44,993 nucleotides of DNA from Campylobacterota bacterium (GCA_030837195.1 JAUPKZ010000016.1:1-44993), one strand, 5' to 3'. Positions 10,140 through 21,404 are shown, numbered from the stretch's first letter. Numbers and translations: made by a program. The notes: generated by a model not told the origin, from the letters alone.

Positions 10140-12059
10140 TTATAACTTTGCTAAAACACCCTCTACGCTAAAACCGAATTTTACAAAAAGTTTATCTGCA
10201 GGAGCAGAAGCACCAAAACTATCCATTGCGATAACTTCATCGGCTAAACGATACCACTCTAAGCCTCTTGCTGCTTCAATTGCAACTTTTTTAGTTGTAG
10301 GTGCTATCACTGAGTCTATATATGCTTTATTTTGTTCAATAAAGAGATCATAACAAGGTACGGAAGCTACGCTTACTTTTATACCTTTTGCATTTAGTGC
10401 CTCTTTAGTCTTTAGACAAAGCTCTACTTCCGAGCCCGAAGCCATTAGTGTAATAGTTGCATTTTCATCTTTTGCAACCAAATATCCGCCTTTTGCAATC
10501 TCGCCAAAAACAGACTTCGGTAAAATTGAGAGATTTTGTCTTGAACAAACAAAAGCCGACGGCGAGTTTTTCATCTTAAGCGCCACTTGCCAAGCTACAA
10601 TATTTTCTGCACCATCTGCCGGACGCCATACATAGAAATTCGGCAGTGCTCTAAATTGGCTTAAGTGTTCAATTGGCTGATGAGTCGGTCCATCTTCGCC
10701 TACACCTATACTATCATGAGTCCATATAAAGAAATGTTGGATGCCTGATAATGCTGCAATTCTAGCGGCAGGTTTTAAGTAGTCCGAAAAAACAAAAAAA
10801 GTAGCAGAAAACGGCATTAAACTTCCATAAAGAGCTATTGCATTTGTAATTGAAGCCATTGCATGTTCACGGATACCGAAGTAGATATTTCTGCCTTTTG
10901 GAAAAACTCCCATATCTACAAGTTCTGTTTTGTTTGAGGGGCTAAGATCTGCCGAACCGCCTAAAAAGCAAGGAAGCGCTTTTGCTATTGCATTTAGTAT
11001 CTTTCCGTTTGTATTTCTTGTTGCATCCGCTTTTTCAAATGTCGGCCATACTATCTTTGAGAAATCAGGATTTTGGAGTGCATTAAGTGCCTCATTTTGT
11101 TCTACCAAAGGAAGAGTTTTTAAGGAGTGAAGCCACTCTCTCTCAAGCAAATCCCCTTTTTCAACCGCACATCTAAAACGCACCAAGACATCATCGCTTA
11201 CAAAAAATTTCTCATTTTCATCAAATCCGGCTGCTTTTTTAGCCTCTGCAATCACATCTACGCCAAGAGGAGCACCGTGAGAGTGATGAGAGCCTTCCAT
11301 TTTACCGCCACCTTTTGCAATTGTCGTATTCGCTATGATAAGAGTTGGTTTTGAGCTTACTTTTGCAGTAGTTATTGCAGTATCGATTGCATCGAAGTTG
11401 TGTCCGTCACACTCTAAAACCATCCACCCTTGAGATTCAAAACGCCCACGGATGCTCTCGCTTATACTTAAATCCGTTGAACCTTCTATGGTTATACGGT
11501 TAGAGTCGTAAATTAAAATCAAGTTATCAAGCTTATTGTGTCCTGCGATAGAACAAGCCTCATAGCTAACACCCTCTTCCAAATCGCCGTCACCGCATAA
11601 ACAATAAACTTTATGATCTATCACTTTTGCAGTCTCAGAGTTTACCTGTGAGCCAAAAAACTTAGATGCCATTGCAAAACCGACCGCATTAGCCACGCCT
11701 TGCCCAAGAGGACCCGTAGTTATCTCTATACCATCTGTATGCCCATACTCAGGATGCCCCGGAGTCTTTGAATCAAGCTGACGAAAGTTTTTAAGATCAT
11801 CTAGTTTTAAATCATACCCCCAAAGATAATAAAGAGAGTATATAAGCCCCGTTGCATGCCCGCCGGAAAACACCAATCTATCTCTATTTAGCCATTTTGG
11901 GTTTTTTGGATTATGTCTTAAGTGTTCGCTCAAAACTACTGCAATATCAGAAAGCCCCATCGGTGCACCCGGATGCCCTGAATTTGCTGCCTGAACCATA
12001 TCTGCCGCTAAGAATCTTATGCTGTTTGCCATTTTTTGACGCATCTCATTACTACTCAT
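10140..12059 (-). CDS. tkt: Transketolase
   Basis: 639 aa; GHPGAPMG, GDGDLEEGVSYEA, GIREHAMASITNAIALYG. Confidence 0.96.
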   Translation of the reverse strand: MSSNEMRQKMANSIRFLAADMVQAANSGHPGAPMGLSDIAVVLSEHLRHNPKNPKWLNRDRLVFSGGHATGLIYSLYYLWGYDLKLDDLKNFRQLDSKTPGHPEYGHTDGIEITTGPLGQGVANAVGFAMASKFFGSQVNSETAKVIDHKVYCLCGDGDLEEGVSYEACSIAGHNKLDNLILIYDSNRITIEGSTDLSISESIRGRFESQGWMVLECDGHNFDAIDTAITTAKVSSKPTLIIANTTIAKGGGKMEGSHHSHGAPLGVDVIAEAKKAAGFDENEKFFVSDDVLVRFRCAVEKGDLLEREWLHSLKTLPLVEQNEALNALQNPDFSKIVWPTFEKADATRNTNGKILNAIAKALPCFLGGSADLSPSNKTELVDMGVFPKGRNIYFGIREHAMASITNAIALYGSLMPFSATFFVFSDYLKPAARIAALSGIQHFFIWTHDSIGVGEDGPTHQPIEHLSQFRALPNFYVWRPADGAENIVAWQVALKMKNSPSAFVCSRQNLSILPKSVFGEIAKGGYLVAKDENATITLMASGSEVELCLKTKEALNAKGIKVSVASVPCYDLFIEQNKAYIDSVIAPTTKKVAIEAARGLEWYRLADEVIAMDSFGASAPADKLFVKFGFSVEGVLAKL

Positions 12060-12077
12060 ACATATTACCTTTTAAAT

Positions 12078-12923
12078 TTATCTATGTCTATTTATATACT
12101 CTAACAAAAGTGATGAAAGCTCATTTTTAAGCTTCTCATCAAAATTACTTAACTCCAAAATAAGCTCATCCGCCACTATATTTGCCTCCACTAACGCCCC
12201 ATCAAGCCCAAGAAGTGTTACAAAACTATTTTTCGACTCATCGTTACCTGTAAGTTTTCCTGCTTCTTGTGCAGTTTGCGTTACATCCAAAATGTCATCT
12301 TGAATTTGAAATAGAAGCCCAAGTTTTATGCCAAAGTCATAAAGTATATCTGCTAATTTCTCATTACCTATAATAATTGCTCCCATTTTAAGCGACGCTG
12401 CTATTAGTTTTGCAGTTTTATTTGTATGGAGAATTTTTACCTCTTCAAGGCTTAAGGGTTTGTTCTCAAAATAGCAGTCTATCGCCTGACCTAAAACCAT
12501 ACCGCCCAGCCCGCCGTTAGTTGCAAGTTCTCGAATGAGTGCTACTCTTGTATAGTCTGAAAAAGGAGCATTACTTAGAACTTCAAAAGAGTATGTATTT
12601 AGTGCATCTCCTACCAAAATAGCAGTTACTTCATCATAAGCAACATGAAGCGTAATTTCTCCACGGCGAAGCGGAGAATTATCCATTGCCGGCAGATCAT
12701 CATGAATAAGAGAGTATGTATGCAAAAGCTCTATAGCATAAGCAGCGTGCATCGCACCCTCTATCATAAGAGGGTTGTATGCATTAACAACTCCAAGCAG
12801 CAGTGCGGGGCGAAACCTTTTTCCACCCGCAAGAAGCATCTTTTGAAGCGCTGCTTCATAGTGCGGGTGTATGCTTTTTGATCTCGGCAAATGGTTTAAT
12901 AAGAAGTTTTCAAAATTTTGCAT
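12078..12923 (-). CDS. ispA: Polyprenyl (farnesyl/geranyl) diphosphate synthase
   Basis: GGKRFRPALLLG, LIHDDLPAMD and FQIQDDILD Asp-rich motifs. Confidence 0.92.
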   Translation of the reverse strand: MQNFENFLLNHLPRSKSIHPHYEAALQKMLLAGGKRFRPALLLGVVNAYNPLMIEGAMHAAYAIELLHTYSLIHDDLPAMDNSPLRRGEITLHVAYDEVTAILVGDALNTYSFEVLSNAPFSDYTRVALIRELATNGGLGGMVLGQAIDCYFENKPLSLEEVKILHTNKTAKLIAASLKMGAIIIGNEKLADILYDFGIKLGLLFQIQDDILDVTQTAQEAGKLTGNDESKNSFVTLLGLDGALVEANIVADELILELSNFDEKLKNELSSLLLEYINRHR

Positions 12924-12935
12924 TAGAAATTTTAT

Positions 12936-13640
12936 CTAATTTAATTTCACAAAAAACTGAAAACCGTCTCTTTGAAATAAAAGATTTGAAGGTTTTTGAT
13001 TTTTTGATAGTGCAAAAGAGAGCTCTTTTTGGTTTTTTACGCTTTCAAAGTCAATCTGAAGTAACTTATCGGATGGTTTAAGTCCATATTGCGTTGCCGC
13101 TCCCTCAATTTTTATAACATTCATATCTTCATCAAAATATATACCGTTTATGGAAGCAATATTTTTAGCAGCTTGTTTTTGAAGCTCTTTTTTGTCATCT
13201 TTTTCATAAGGTTTTGACTTTAAGAATTTATCTATCTGCTCTTTTTTGATTATATCGTTTTTTATAGAGATAGCCTCTATAAAACAGCAACTACTCATTA
13301 TCAAACTCGGTTTAATCGATGATGATATGCCTTCAACTATCTTATCTTTAGATATAGTCGCAACTTTTTGTGAATCTTTTGTGCTAAACTTAAAAGGGTA
13401 TTTGAACGGGGTTTTATCTTTAACCAGATAAAGACCTAACCCTTCATCGTATTTGATTATGTTTGAAGTCGGAGTTTTTTTTGAGTACACTAGTAAAAGA
13501 TTGTTTTGAAGAGGAATTTTAATCTCTTCTCCTTCAATTGCATTAGAATCTATGATTTTTTGCCTACACAACTCAAAATCACTTTCACTTGCAACTAAGC
13601 CAAACAAAAAGAGATTAAGAGCTATGAAAATTCTTAGCAC
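12936..13640 (-). CDS. PDZ-domain-containing exported protein
   Basis: Signal-peptide-like N-terminus; C-terminal PDZ-like segment (GAATQYGLKPSDKLLQIDFESVKNQKELSFALS). Confidence 0.65.
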   Translation of the reverse strand: MLRIFIALNLFLFGLVASESDFELCRQKIIDSNAIEGEEIKIPLQNNLLLVYSKKTPTSNIIKYDEGLGLYLVKDKTPFKYPFKFSTKDSQKVATISKDKIVEGISSSIKPSLIMSSCCFIEAISIKNDIIKKEQIDKFLKSKPYEKDDKKELQKQAAKNIASINGIYFDEDMNVIKIEGAATQYGLKPSDKLLQIDFESVKNQKELSFALSKNQKPSNLLFQRDGFQFFVKLN

Positions 13641-13949
13641 CTATTTTGCTCCAAATGGATTTATGCCGCCAAGCATTCCAAGAGCACTGCTTTGCCTGTT
13701 TTGTTCAACCATAGCATATGCATCGTTTATAGCACCTATGAGCAAAATCTGCAGAGATTCTTTATCTTCAAGAAGCGAGTCGTCTATATTTATATCCACT
13801 ATCTCGCCCTTGCCGTTTGCCAAAACTTCAACCATTCCTCCACCACTCTTTACGCTAAAAGTTTTAGATTCTAATTCTGCTTGAAGCTTTTTGGCATTTT
13901 CCTGCATCTCTTGAAGCATTTTGTTCATATCGCCTAAATTGCCAAACAT
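13641..13949 (-). CDS. YbaB/EbfC family nucleoid-associated protein
   Basis: 102 aa; MNKMLQEMQENAKKLQAELESKTFSVKSGGGMVEVLANGKGEIVDINID. Confidence 0.92.
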   Translation of the reverse strand: MFGNLGDMNKMLQEMQENAKKLQAELESKTFSVKSGGGMVEVLANGKGEIVDINIDDSLLEDKESLQILLIGAINDAYAMVEQNRQSSALGMLGGINPFGAK

Positions 13950-14314
13950 CAGATATTCTCTAAAATCTCTTCTATGTCGTTGTTTTCATCTACCAAAACA
14001 ACTTTTGGTTTGTAGTTTTCAAGCTCTGCCTCATCATATGTTGCATAGGCAACTATTATGATTTTATCACCTTTATGAACTTTTCTTGCCGCTGCTCCGT
14101 TGAGACAAATATCTCTTTTGCCGCGTTCGCCCAAAATAACATAAGTTGAAAATCTCTCACCGTTGTTGATGTTTAAAATTTCTACTTTTTGTCCGATTCT
14201 CATCTTCGCAGCTTCCATCAACTCCTCATCTATGGTAATAGAGCCGACATAGTTTAAGTTGGCATCCGTTACGGTAGCACGATGGATTTTGCTGTATAGC
14301 ATCTCTATTGTCAT
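13949..14314 (-). CDS. panD: Aspartate 1-decarboxylase
   Basis: [24 protein letters not shown] (GS self-cleavage site), [27 protein letters not shown]. Confidence 0.96.
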   Translation of the reverse strand: MTIEMLYSKIHRATVTDANLNYVGSITIDEELMEAAKMRIGQKVEILNINNGERFSTYVILGERGKRDICLNGAAARKVHKGDKIIIVAYATYDEAELENYKPKVVLVDENNDIEEILENI

Positions 14315-14316
14315 TT

Positions 14317-14691
14317 TTACATTCCCATCTGTTTTTTCATATCACACGGAGATATAGGATCACCCCACATATCTTCGCCAATTAAGTACTCTTTAACGAC
14401 ATTTCCGCCGATAAGATGCTCTTCCACAATCCTATCTATTTTCTCTTTTGTAAGTGCAGCGTACATAAAATGACCAGGTTCTACAAGCATAACCGGTCCT
14501 GCTAAACAACGATTTAGGCATGAAGTACGGATTGGTTGAACCGTGCCCATAATACCCTCTTTCATCAATTTTTGTGCCAAATGCTGAAATAAATCTTGAG
14601 TCTGTGGCGTAACACATGATGGTTTTGGCATACCGGGAGGAGATGATTGTTCGCATTTAAATATATAAAACGCCGGCTGAGGAATTCCCAT
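14317..14691 (-). CDS. Thioredoxin-like [2Fe-2S] ferredoxin
   Basis: Four-Cys arrangement ([16 protein letters not shown] ... [11 protein letters not shown]). Confidence 0.8.
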   Translation of the reverse strand: MGIPQPAFYIFKCEQSSPPGMPKPSCVTPQTQDLFQHLAQKLMKEGIMGTVQPIRTSCLNRCLAGPVMLVEPGHFMYAALTKEKIDRIVEEHLIGGNVVKEYLIGEDMWGDPISPCDMKKQMGM

Positions 14692-14790
14692 AACTACTAT
14701 CCTTCTATACTTTTTCGCAATTATATCAAAAATAATCTCATAAATTCTAAATAGGATAAAAGAAGTCGTCTATTTAAAGTTATTTTAAAT

Positions 14791-16086
14791 TTATCTATTT
14801 TTTAGTAATTCTCTTACCACTTCCCTATCGTCAAAAGGAAATTTTTCATCGTAAACGATCTGATATGTCTCATCGCCCTTGCCAAGTATTACGACTACCT
14901 CATCATTTTTTTGCTCATCTAATGCCATTTTAATAGCTTTTTTTCTATTTAACTCTACCGTTACAATGCTTTTATCGTCAATACCCTCTAAAATATCATT
15001 TACTATATCTTGCGGGTCTTCATGGCGAGGATTATCACTTGTTATGTATAGTTTTTTTGCCAAAGATGCAGCAACTCTACCCATCAAAGGTCTTTTAGTT
15101 TTATCTCTATCTCCGCCTGCACCGAAAACGACAAGCAGCTCTTTTTCTTTTAGTGCATTAAGGACCTGTGCAATACCATCAGGCGTATGAGCAAAATCAA
15201 CTATAACATTTGGCTCTTCGCTTACCTGTTCCATTCTACCGCTAACACCTGCAAAATTATCTACGACTTCAACAACTTCTTTGAGCGGTTTTTTAGTAAG
15301 TATATGAACTGCTCCTATTGCTGCTAAAAGATTGTAAAGATTGAAAAAACCGTGTAATGCGGAGGTAAAAGGTACAACATCTGCTATATTTTGTATAATC
15401 CCGCTTGTGGCATTATTTAATGAGTATGCTATAAGCCTATATGTTGCTGCATTTTCTATACCGTATGTAAATGTATTTTTTGGATTGAAAGAAGCTTTTG
15501 TTTCATCTTTGTTTATAAGCTTCTTACTCTCATCTTGAAAAAAGCTATTTTTAACGGCTATATATTCGCCTATTGTTTTGTGAAAATCTAAATGGTCTTG
15601 CGTAATATTCGTCAATATCTTTAACTCAAAATCAAGACCTTCTATACGCTTTTGTGCAATGGCGTGAGAACTTACTTCCATAACAAAATATTCACAACCC
15701 TCGCATACTGCTTGGTAGATATGTCTATATGTATTTAAAAGCGACGGTGTAGTAAGTGTTTTATCCTCAACCATTGTATCATTCATAAAAAAACCGCGTG
15801 TTCCCTGCATAGCAGCTTTATACCCAAGATCAAGCAAAAACGAATAAATCGCACTAGCAGTAGTAGTTTTACCGTTTGTACCGGTAATGCCTACAATTTT
15901 TATCTTATCGATTCCAAATAATTTTGCAACATCTTTTATATTAATTATGGAGTGAGCACCATTTTCTTGCGCACTTTTAAGATATTTTTCATTTTGCGGA
16001 GTCAAGACAAAAGCAGTCTCTTTGTCACACTCTAAAGAGTTTTCGCTTATATATCTAAATGGCTGCTCAGGTAGTTCAATTTTCAA
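14791..16086 (-). CDS. murE: UDP-N-acetylmuramoyl-tripeptide synthetase MurE
   Basis: GITGTNGKTTTASAIYSFL, LTNITQDHLDFHKTIGEY, DNPRHEDPQDIVNDI. Confidence 0.95.
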   Translation of the reverse strand: MKIELPEQPFRYISENSLECDKETAFVLTPQNEKYLKSAQENGAHSIINIKDVAKLFGIDKIKIVGITGTNGKTTTASAIYSFLLDLGYKAAMQGTRGFFMNDTMVEDKTLTTPSLLNTYRHIYQAVCEGCEYFVMEVSSHAIAQKRIEGLDFELKILTNITQDHLDFHKTIGEYIAVKNSFFQDESKKLINKDETKASFNPKNTFTYGIENAATYRLIAYSLNNATSGIIQNIADVVPFTSALHGFFNLYNLLAAIGAVHILTKKPLKEVVEVVDNFAGVSGRMEQVSEEPNVIVDFAHTPDGIAQVLNALKEKELLVVFGAGGDRDKTKRPLMGRVAASLAKKLYITSDNPRHEDPQDIVNDILEGIDDKSIVTVELNRKKAIKMALDEQKNDEVVVILGKGDETYQIVYDEKFPFDDREVVRELLKNR

Positions 16087-16666
16087 CTTTTTTGCCTTTT
16101 GCTAATTTTTTGAGCAGCTTTCTAAGCATTTTATCGGCAGGAAACGCTCCAAGTGCACTCTCTAGGTATGTAAGTGCCATTTCGCTAAACCCATTTTCTA
16201 TCAAGTTGTCCAAAAAGTCTATAAAATCCTCTTTTTGTGTAATTATGACACGAGTAGAGAACATAATATTTTCAAATGTCTCTTTAAAACTCTCTCCGCC
16301 ATCTATAATTGATTTAAAATCTTTATAGAGTATGCCGTCCTCAAACTCCAGTCTGTTTCTTAAGGGTTCTGCAAAAACTTCTTGCAGTTTTTCTATTGAG
16401 CCATCCATATTTTTGAGTATCTGACTCATTATAATGTCTGCTTCTTCTTTATTTTCTTCTCTTAAAATCTCATAATAATCAAATAAAGCCTCTGCGCCAC
16501 CCTCTCCGCTTAATGCCATTTCTGCCAATATAACACCATTATAAGCCTCTTGTGAGTTTGGATAATTCTGCAAAACGATGGCAAATTTTTCTAGTGCGTT
16601 TTTATAATCCGACTTTGAAAAACTCTCTTTTGCTTGTGATAATGTCTTATATTTACTAATTGCCAT
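16076..16666 (-). CDS. Tetratricopeptide-like hypothetical protein
   Basis: 196 aa helical repeat protein (AKESFSKSDYKNALEKFAIVLQNYPNSQEAYNG). Confidence 0.65.
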   Translation of the reverse strand: MAISKYKTLSQAKESFSKSDYKNALEKFAIVLQNYPNSQEAYNGVILAEMALSGEGGAEALFDYYEILREENKEEADIIMSQILKNMDGSIEKLQEVFAEPLRNRLEFEDGILYKDFKSIIDGGESFKETFENIMFSTRVIITQKEDFIDFLDNLIENGFSEMALTYLESALGAFPADKMLRKLLKKLAKGKKVEN

Positions 16667-16685
16667 AACGCCTCTTATACCTATT

Positions 16686-16967
16686 TTATAAATTATCTAT
16701 ATCGTTTTCCATGCCTATAGGCACATTTATTACCGTTAATTCCGGATGTATATCCATTCTTATCTGTCTTTCTACGCCGTACTTAAGTGTTGTGCCACTA
16801 CTTGCACATCCAATACACGATCCTTTTAGCTGTATGTAAACTTTTGCATTTTTTACTGTAATAAATGATATATCTCCGCCATCAAGCGCCAAAGAGGGAC
16901 GCACTTTTTCTATAACATTTTTTACAGGGTTCATAAGTTCTTCATCTGTAAATGGAATCATACCCAT
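16686..16967 (-). CDS. NifU C-terminal domain Fe-S scaffold protein
   Basis: VRPSLALDGGDISFITV...LKGSCIGCASSGTTLKYGVERQI (CxxC). Confidence 0.9.
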   Translation of the reverse strand: MGMIPFTDEELMNPVKNVIEKVRPSLALDGGDISFITVKNAKVYIQLKGSCIGCASSGTTLKYGVERQIRMDIHPELTVINVPIGMENDIDNL

Positions 16968-17034
16968 CCTTTTTTAATATCTCTATTTTAATTCATAAAA
17001 TATGCTAAATTCGCTTAACTTATGATAAAAATTA

Positions 17035-18270
17035 TTATCTATTTTTTAAAGCAAGAATTTGCTGGACATAAGAGGGTTTTCTCATTCCTACTAAAGTATA
17101 GTCGATATTTTGTTCTTTTAGTAAAAACTCTAAAGCACACTCTTGGAGAGTCGCATTGCATTTATAAAAAAAGTTCTCCAATTTCTGCTTTGTTTTTTCT
17201 GAACACTCATATGCAACACTTTTTCTATACTCTTGCAAAAAAAGCTCTATAAGCTCAAGAAGTCCCTCTAGGGCATCTTCTTCTGCCTCTTGCAATATCT
17301 TTTTTATATAAGGAAGCATTTGCGAATAATAGTACATATCATAGCTTCCTATCCAAGCAAAACGATGCTTATTTGTATCAAGCTCCTCCAAAAGACTCAC
17401 AAGCGGCTCTAGATTCTCATTTTTTTCACACATCTCTATAAGTTCATTAAAGTAATTATAATACTCTTTACTATCATCATATTCTGCCAAACGGTACATT
17501 GCACCGTTATACTGAGCATTAAGAGGGCGGTTTGCAAGCACCCTTAGGCCGTTTGCTTTTGCCCAAGATGCACACTTTAACCCTTCTGTTTCAAGTATGT
17601 TTATAGGAAGTTCTATCGTAGTAAAACTATGTTTATCGTTTCCGACCTCATATGAGGCATTCTGTGCTAAAGTAAGAAGATCTTCATATGGCAAAAACTC
17701 TTCATTCATTCTTGAGAGAGAAAAGCTATTTGAGCTTATGCCGTAGGATATAATCCTGCCTTTTTTCACCTCTTTCTCAAGTGCAATAAACGAGAGTTCA
17801 ATGCGTCTATACATCTCATCAAGCCTCTCGTCTTTATCAACGCCTCTTCTTATGGCATCTAAGAGATAGTACTCTGGGTTATGTAAAAGATAACAATCCA
17901 ACTGCTCTCTTTTTAACCTTTGAAGCGTGTGAGTGAGTTGATCTCTTAAAAATGCAGGTGCGATTGAGTGGTAACAATCATCACTATAAAGCACTACATC
18001 CGTTATACTATTACTAAATGATATATCATTTTTATATCTCTGTAATGTTTTGCCCTGAATATAACCGAATTTGCTTACAATCTCAACATCTATTATCTTA
18101 TCTTCAAGTCCCTCAAATGCTAAAGCAATTGCCCTCTCGGCAGCACCGTCCATATAGTTTGAAGATGTATCAATCATCTCTATTCCCGATACGATTGCAT
18201 CTTTTAAGGCTTGTATATGCTGTGGATTTAAATCATTTACTCTGTATGTTCCAAATGCGAAATTACTCAT
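17035..18270 (-). CDS. Aldo/keto reductase family protein
   Basis: FGTYRVNDLNPQHIQALKDAIVSGIEMIDTSSNYMDGAAERAI; QLDCYLLHNPEYYLLD; GISSNSF. Confidence 0.85.
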   Translation of the reverse strand: MSNFAFGTYRVNDLNPQHIQALKDAIVSGIEMIDTSSNYMDGAAERAIALAFEGLEDKIIDVEIVSKFGYIQGKTLQRYKNDISFSNSITDVVLYSDDCYHSIAPAFLRDQLTHTLQRLKREQLDCYLLHNPEYYLLDAIRRGVDKDERLDEMYRRIELSFIALEKEVKKGRIISYGISSNSFSLSRMNEEFLPYEDLLTLAQNASYEVGNDKHSFTTIELPINILETEGLKCASWAKANGLRVLANRPLNAQYNGAMYRLAEYDDSKEYYNYFNELIEMCEKNENLEPLVSLLEELDTNKHRFAWIGSYDMYYYSQMLPYIKKILQEAEEDALEGLLELIELFLQEYRKSVAYECSEKTKQKLENFFYKCNATLQECALEFLLKEQNIDYTLVGMRKPSYVQQILALKNR

Positions 18271-18322
18271 TTAATGCTACCTCTAAAGTAGTTTTGGATG
18301 TGGAAGTTTTTTTGAAGAATTT

Positions 18323-18345
18323 GCAAAGAGAGAAGCTCTCCTTGC
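18323..18345 (-). terminator. Hairpin downstream of rplQ
   Basis: 10-bp stem GCAAGGAGAG/CTCTCTTTGC (one G-U), 3-nt loop, minus-strand sense, just after the rplQ stop; no clear U-tract. Confidence 0.5.
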
Positions 18346-18356
18346 GAAAGGCAGAA

Positions 18357-18707
18357 TTAAACTAATTCTATAAACGCCATAGTAGTAGCATCACCACGGC
18401 GAATTCTTGTTCTAGTAATTCTAGTATATCCGCCTGCACGATCTACATACTTAGGAGCTACTTCATTAACTAGAGCTTTTGTTGCTTCTTTACTTTGAAG
18501 CGCCGCAAATACTGCTTTATGAGCATTTGAATCACCTTTACCTGCAGTAGTAATAAGTTTTTCAATATAAGAACGAAGTTCTTTTGCTTTTTCAACAGTA
18601 GTTTCAATTTTACCATGTTCTATTAACGAAATGCTTAGGTTTTTAAGCAAAGCTGCACGATGTGCGCTTGTACGACCTAGCTTACGATATCCATGACGAT
18701 GTCTCAT
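18357..18707 (-). CDS. rplQ: 50S ribosomal protein L17
   Basis: [24 protein letters not shown]. Confidence 0.97.
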   Translation of the reverse strand: MRHRHGYRKLGRTSAHRAALLKNLSISLIEHGKIETTVEKAKELRSYIEKLITTAGKGDSNAHKAVFAALQSKEATKALVNEVAPKYVDRAGGYTRITRTRIRRGDATTMAFIELV

Positions 18708-18727
18708 TTATTATCCCTCTATTAAGC

Positions 18728-19720
18728 TTATAACGCTTCTATTTTCTTTTTTAATGCACTTACAACATCATCTGCAAGATCACCGCCGACTTCATATCCA
18801 TACTCTTGAAGCTTTTCAACGATCTCATCATATGATTTTTTTCCTAGGTTTTTTACATTTTTAAGATCATTAGTGCTCATCAATGCTATTTCACCTATTA
18901 GTTTTATGTTTGACCTATCAAGACAGTTAAAACTTCTTGCACTTAAACCTAAGCTATCGATATGCATAGTTAGTCTTTTAAGATCCGGACTCTCTTCAAC
19001 TCTCTCAATTGTAGTTGGAGCTTTAACGCTTATTTCGCTATTAAATACAGCTAGTTGCGCATACATAACTTCAAGTGAATTTCTAAATGCGTCTAATGGA
19101 GAAATTTGTCCATCAGTTCTAATATTTAGAACCACTCTCTCAAAATTCGGATTGTCCTCAACAAGAACATTCTCTATTTTATATGTAGCACTGCGAACAG
19201 GAGTAAAATAAGCATCTAGTGCAATATATCCGTCTTCTAACTCGTCATTAGTATGTTCACTTGCCACATAACCGATACCTTGAGCTATCTTTATGCTAAA
19301 GTTAAGAGTAGAATCTTCATTTAAAGTAGCAAGATGCGACTCTGGAGTAACAACTTCTACTTTGTCGTTTGTAAGATTACTTCCCTTTATTGTACAAGGA
19401 CCGGCAAAGCTGTATTTTATTTCTGCTTCAGTAACATTGCCTAAAAGCTTGAAACGAATCTCTTTAAGATTTAATATAAAATCAGAGATATCTTCTAGCA
19501 TACCGCGAACAGAGTCAAATTCATGCTTTGCGCCTTCGATTTTGATAGCCACCGGTGCATAACCGACTGAGCTACTTAACAAAAAGCGGCGAAGCGGATG
19601 AGCCAGAGAGATTGCATATCCCGTTTCAAACGGGTACGCAATTATGTTGGCTTCATTCTCACTAATTTGCTCTACCTCAAACTCTTGTGGAGCAAGTGGA
19701 GTAGTTTTAATCTTTTTCAT
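18728..19720 (-). CDS. rpoA: RNA polymerase alpha subunit
   Basis: 330 aa; [27 protein letters not shown]-terminal helix-hairpin domain. Confidence 0.97.
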   Translation of the reverse strand: MKKIKTTPLAPQEFEVEQISENEANIIAYPFETGYAISLAHPLRRFLLSSSVGYAPVAIKIEGAKHEFDSVRGMLEDISDFILNLKEIRFKLLGNVTEAEIKYSFAGPCTIKGSNLTNDKVEVVTPESHLATLNEDSTLNFSIKIAQGIGYVASEHTNDELEDGYIALDAYFTPVRSATYKIENVLVEDNPNFERVVLNIRTDGQISPLDAFRNSLEVMYAQLAVFNSEISVKAPTTIERVEESPDLKRLTMHIDSLGLSARSFNCLDRSNIKLIGEIALMSTNDLKNVKNLGKKSYDEIVEKLQEYGYEVGGDLADDVVSALKKKIEAL

Positions 19721-19749
19721 GTCTCTTACGCCTTTTATAATTTTAACTA

Positions 19750-20376
19750 TTATTTTGAGTAAAGCTCAACGATTAAACGCTCTTCTATAGGAATAATAAC
19801 TTCTTCGCGTTCCGGTAAACGAGTAAATATACCAAACACTTTTTTAGAATCAATATCTACCCACGGAGCAACACCTGTTTGATTTGTAAGCTCGATAGCG
19901 CGAACGATTTGAGCATTGTTTTTACTGCTCTCGCGAATTTCAACTTTTTGCCCCGGTCTTACGCGATATGAAGGAATATCAAGTTTCTTTCCATCTACCA
20001 AAATATGACCGTGTGTAACAAGCTGGCGTGCAAAACGGCGAGTTGTTGCAAAACCCATACGATAAACTACATTGTCTAATCTTTGTTCAATTAGAGTAAT
20101 AAGGTTTGTACCCGTATTGCCTTCTCTTCTTTTTGCTTCAACGAATAGCGTACGAAACTGCTTTTCAGAAACACCGTACATAAATTTTGCTTTTTGCTTT
20201 TCATTTAACTGCAAACCGTATTCAGACGCTTTTTTACGGCGCTGACCATGTTGACCCGGAGCATACGGTCTTTTTTCTAATGCTGATTTTCCTGCTAAGC
20301 GGCGCTCACCTTTTAAGTTAAGGCTTACTCCAAATCTTCGCTCAATTTTTTCTACTGGACCTCTATATCTTGCCAT
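19750..20376 (-). CDS. rpsD: 30S ribosomal protein S4
   Basis: [17 protein letters not shown]4 domain [12 protein letters not shown]...[14 protein letters not shown]. Confidence 0.98.
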   Translation of the reverse strand: MARYRGPVEKIERRFGVSLNLKGERRLAGKSALEKRPYAPGQHGQRRKKASEYGLQLNEKQKAKFMYGVSEKQFRTLFVEAKRREGNTGTNLITLIEQRLDNVVYRMGFATTRRFARQLVTHGHILVDGKKLDIPSYRVRPGQKVEIRESSKNNAQIVRAIELTNQTGVAPWVDIDSKKVFGIFTRLPEREEVIIPIEERLIVELYSK

Positions 20377-20388
20377 AAGTCAATCTCC

Positions 20389-20781
20389 TTAAACTCTACG
20401 GCGCTTAGGTGCGCGGCAACCGTTGTGCGGTAATGGAGTAACATCTTTTAGGAATGTTACGCGGATACCCTCGATCGAACCTACTGCTTTTGTTGCAGTT
20501 TCACGACCCGAACCTGGACCTTGAACTTTAATACCAAGTTCTTTAATACCATGTACCTGAGCTTTTTCTACTGCTGCTTCTACAGCTGCTTGAGCTGCAA
20601 ACGGAGTAGATTTTTTGCTACCTTTAAATCCAAGACTACCAGCAGAACTCCAAGCAATCATATTGCCCATCTCATCCGTAATAGTTACGATAGTATTGTT
20701 AAATGATGCAGAGATATGAATAATTCCTCTTGCAATACTCTTTTTAACTACTTTTTTTCTAACAGCTTTTCTTTTTGCCAT
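20389..20781 (-). CDS. rpsK: 30S ribosomal protein S11
   Basis: [50 protein letters not shown]. Confidence 0.98.
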   Translation of the reverse strand: MAKRKAVRKKVVKKSIARGIIHISASFNNTIVTITDEMGNMIAWSSAGSLGFKGSKKSTPFAAQAAVEAAVEKAQVHGIKELGIKVQGPGSGRETATKAVGSIEGIRVTFLKDVTPLPHNGCRAPKRRRV

Positions 20782-20791
20782 CTACTAATCC

Positions 20792-21154
20792 TTATGCTGC
20801 GCCGACAGTTTTGCGTTTACCTTTACGAGTACGCGCATTTGTCTTAGTTTTTTGACCACGGCATGGAAGACCACGGCGGTGACGAAGACCTCTGTATGAA
20901 CCTAAATCCATAAGTGCCTTAATGTCCATTGCAACTTGCTTACGAAGATCACCTTCAACAACATGATTTGCACGAATCTCTTTTGTAATCGCTGCAACAT
21001 CATCTTCGCTTAGTTCGTAAACTCTCTTGTTATAGTCTATACCAGTCGCATCTAAAATAAGACGAGAAGTATGAAGACCGATTCCATAGACATATGTTAG
21101 ACCATATTCTATTCTTTTTTTCTTTGGTAAATCAACACCTGATATACGAGCCAT
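20792..21154 (-). CDS. rpsM: 30S ribosomal protein S13
   Basis: [52 protein letters not shown]. Confidence 0.98.
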   Translation of the reverse strand: MARISGVDLPKKKRIEYGLTYVYGIGLHTSRLILDATGIDYNKRVYELSEDDVAAITKEIRANHVVEGDLRKQVAMDIKALMDLGSYRGLRHRRGLPCRGQKTKTNARTRKGKRKTVGAA

Positions 21155-21156
21155 GG

Positions 21157-21204
21157 TTATCCTTGTCTCTGTTTATGTTTTTTAACTTTGCAGATTACTC
21201 TTAC
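21157..21204 (-). pseudogene. rpmJ: 5'-truncated remnant of 50S ribosomal protein L36
   Basis: Minus strand directly before rpsM: GTA AGA GTA ATC TGC AAA GTT AAA AAA CAT AAA CAG AGA CAA GGA TAA = [15 protein letters not shown], the canonical L36 C-terminus. Upstream in frame: ...LNRSWTRFRF then an in-frame TGA (21235-21237), with no start codon. Confidence 0.85.
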
Positions 21205-21404
21205 AAATCTGAACCGCGTCCAGCTTCTATTTAGTCACGAAAGACTCCGCTACAAGGCGAAAGTCAATCCATTTTTCCAACTCTTATTCTCTTCGTTGCT
21301 TTAGGTAAAATATCTTTTATTTACCAATACTTTTAGCTATCACTTTTTATGGTTGTAACTAAAAACACTCTTTTTTAAATGTCAAGACAACAAAGCGAAG
21401 GGGG

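Noticed and set aside
21205-21300. tRNA or tmRNA 3' fragment suggested by GGACGCGGTTCAGATTT (minus strand)
   Set aside because: T-arm pairing does not close and no acceptor stem or CCA is present; kept only as an unexplained leader.
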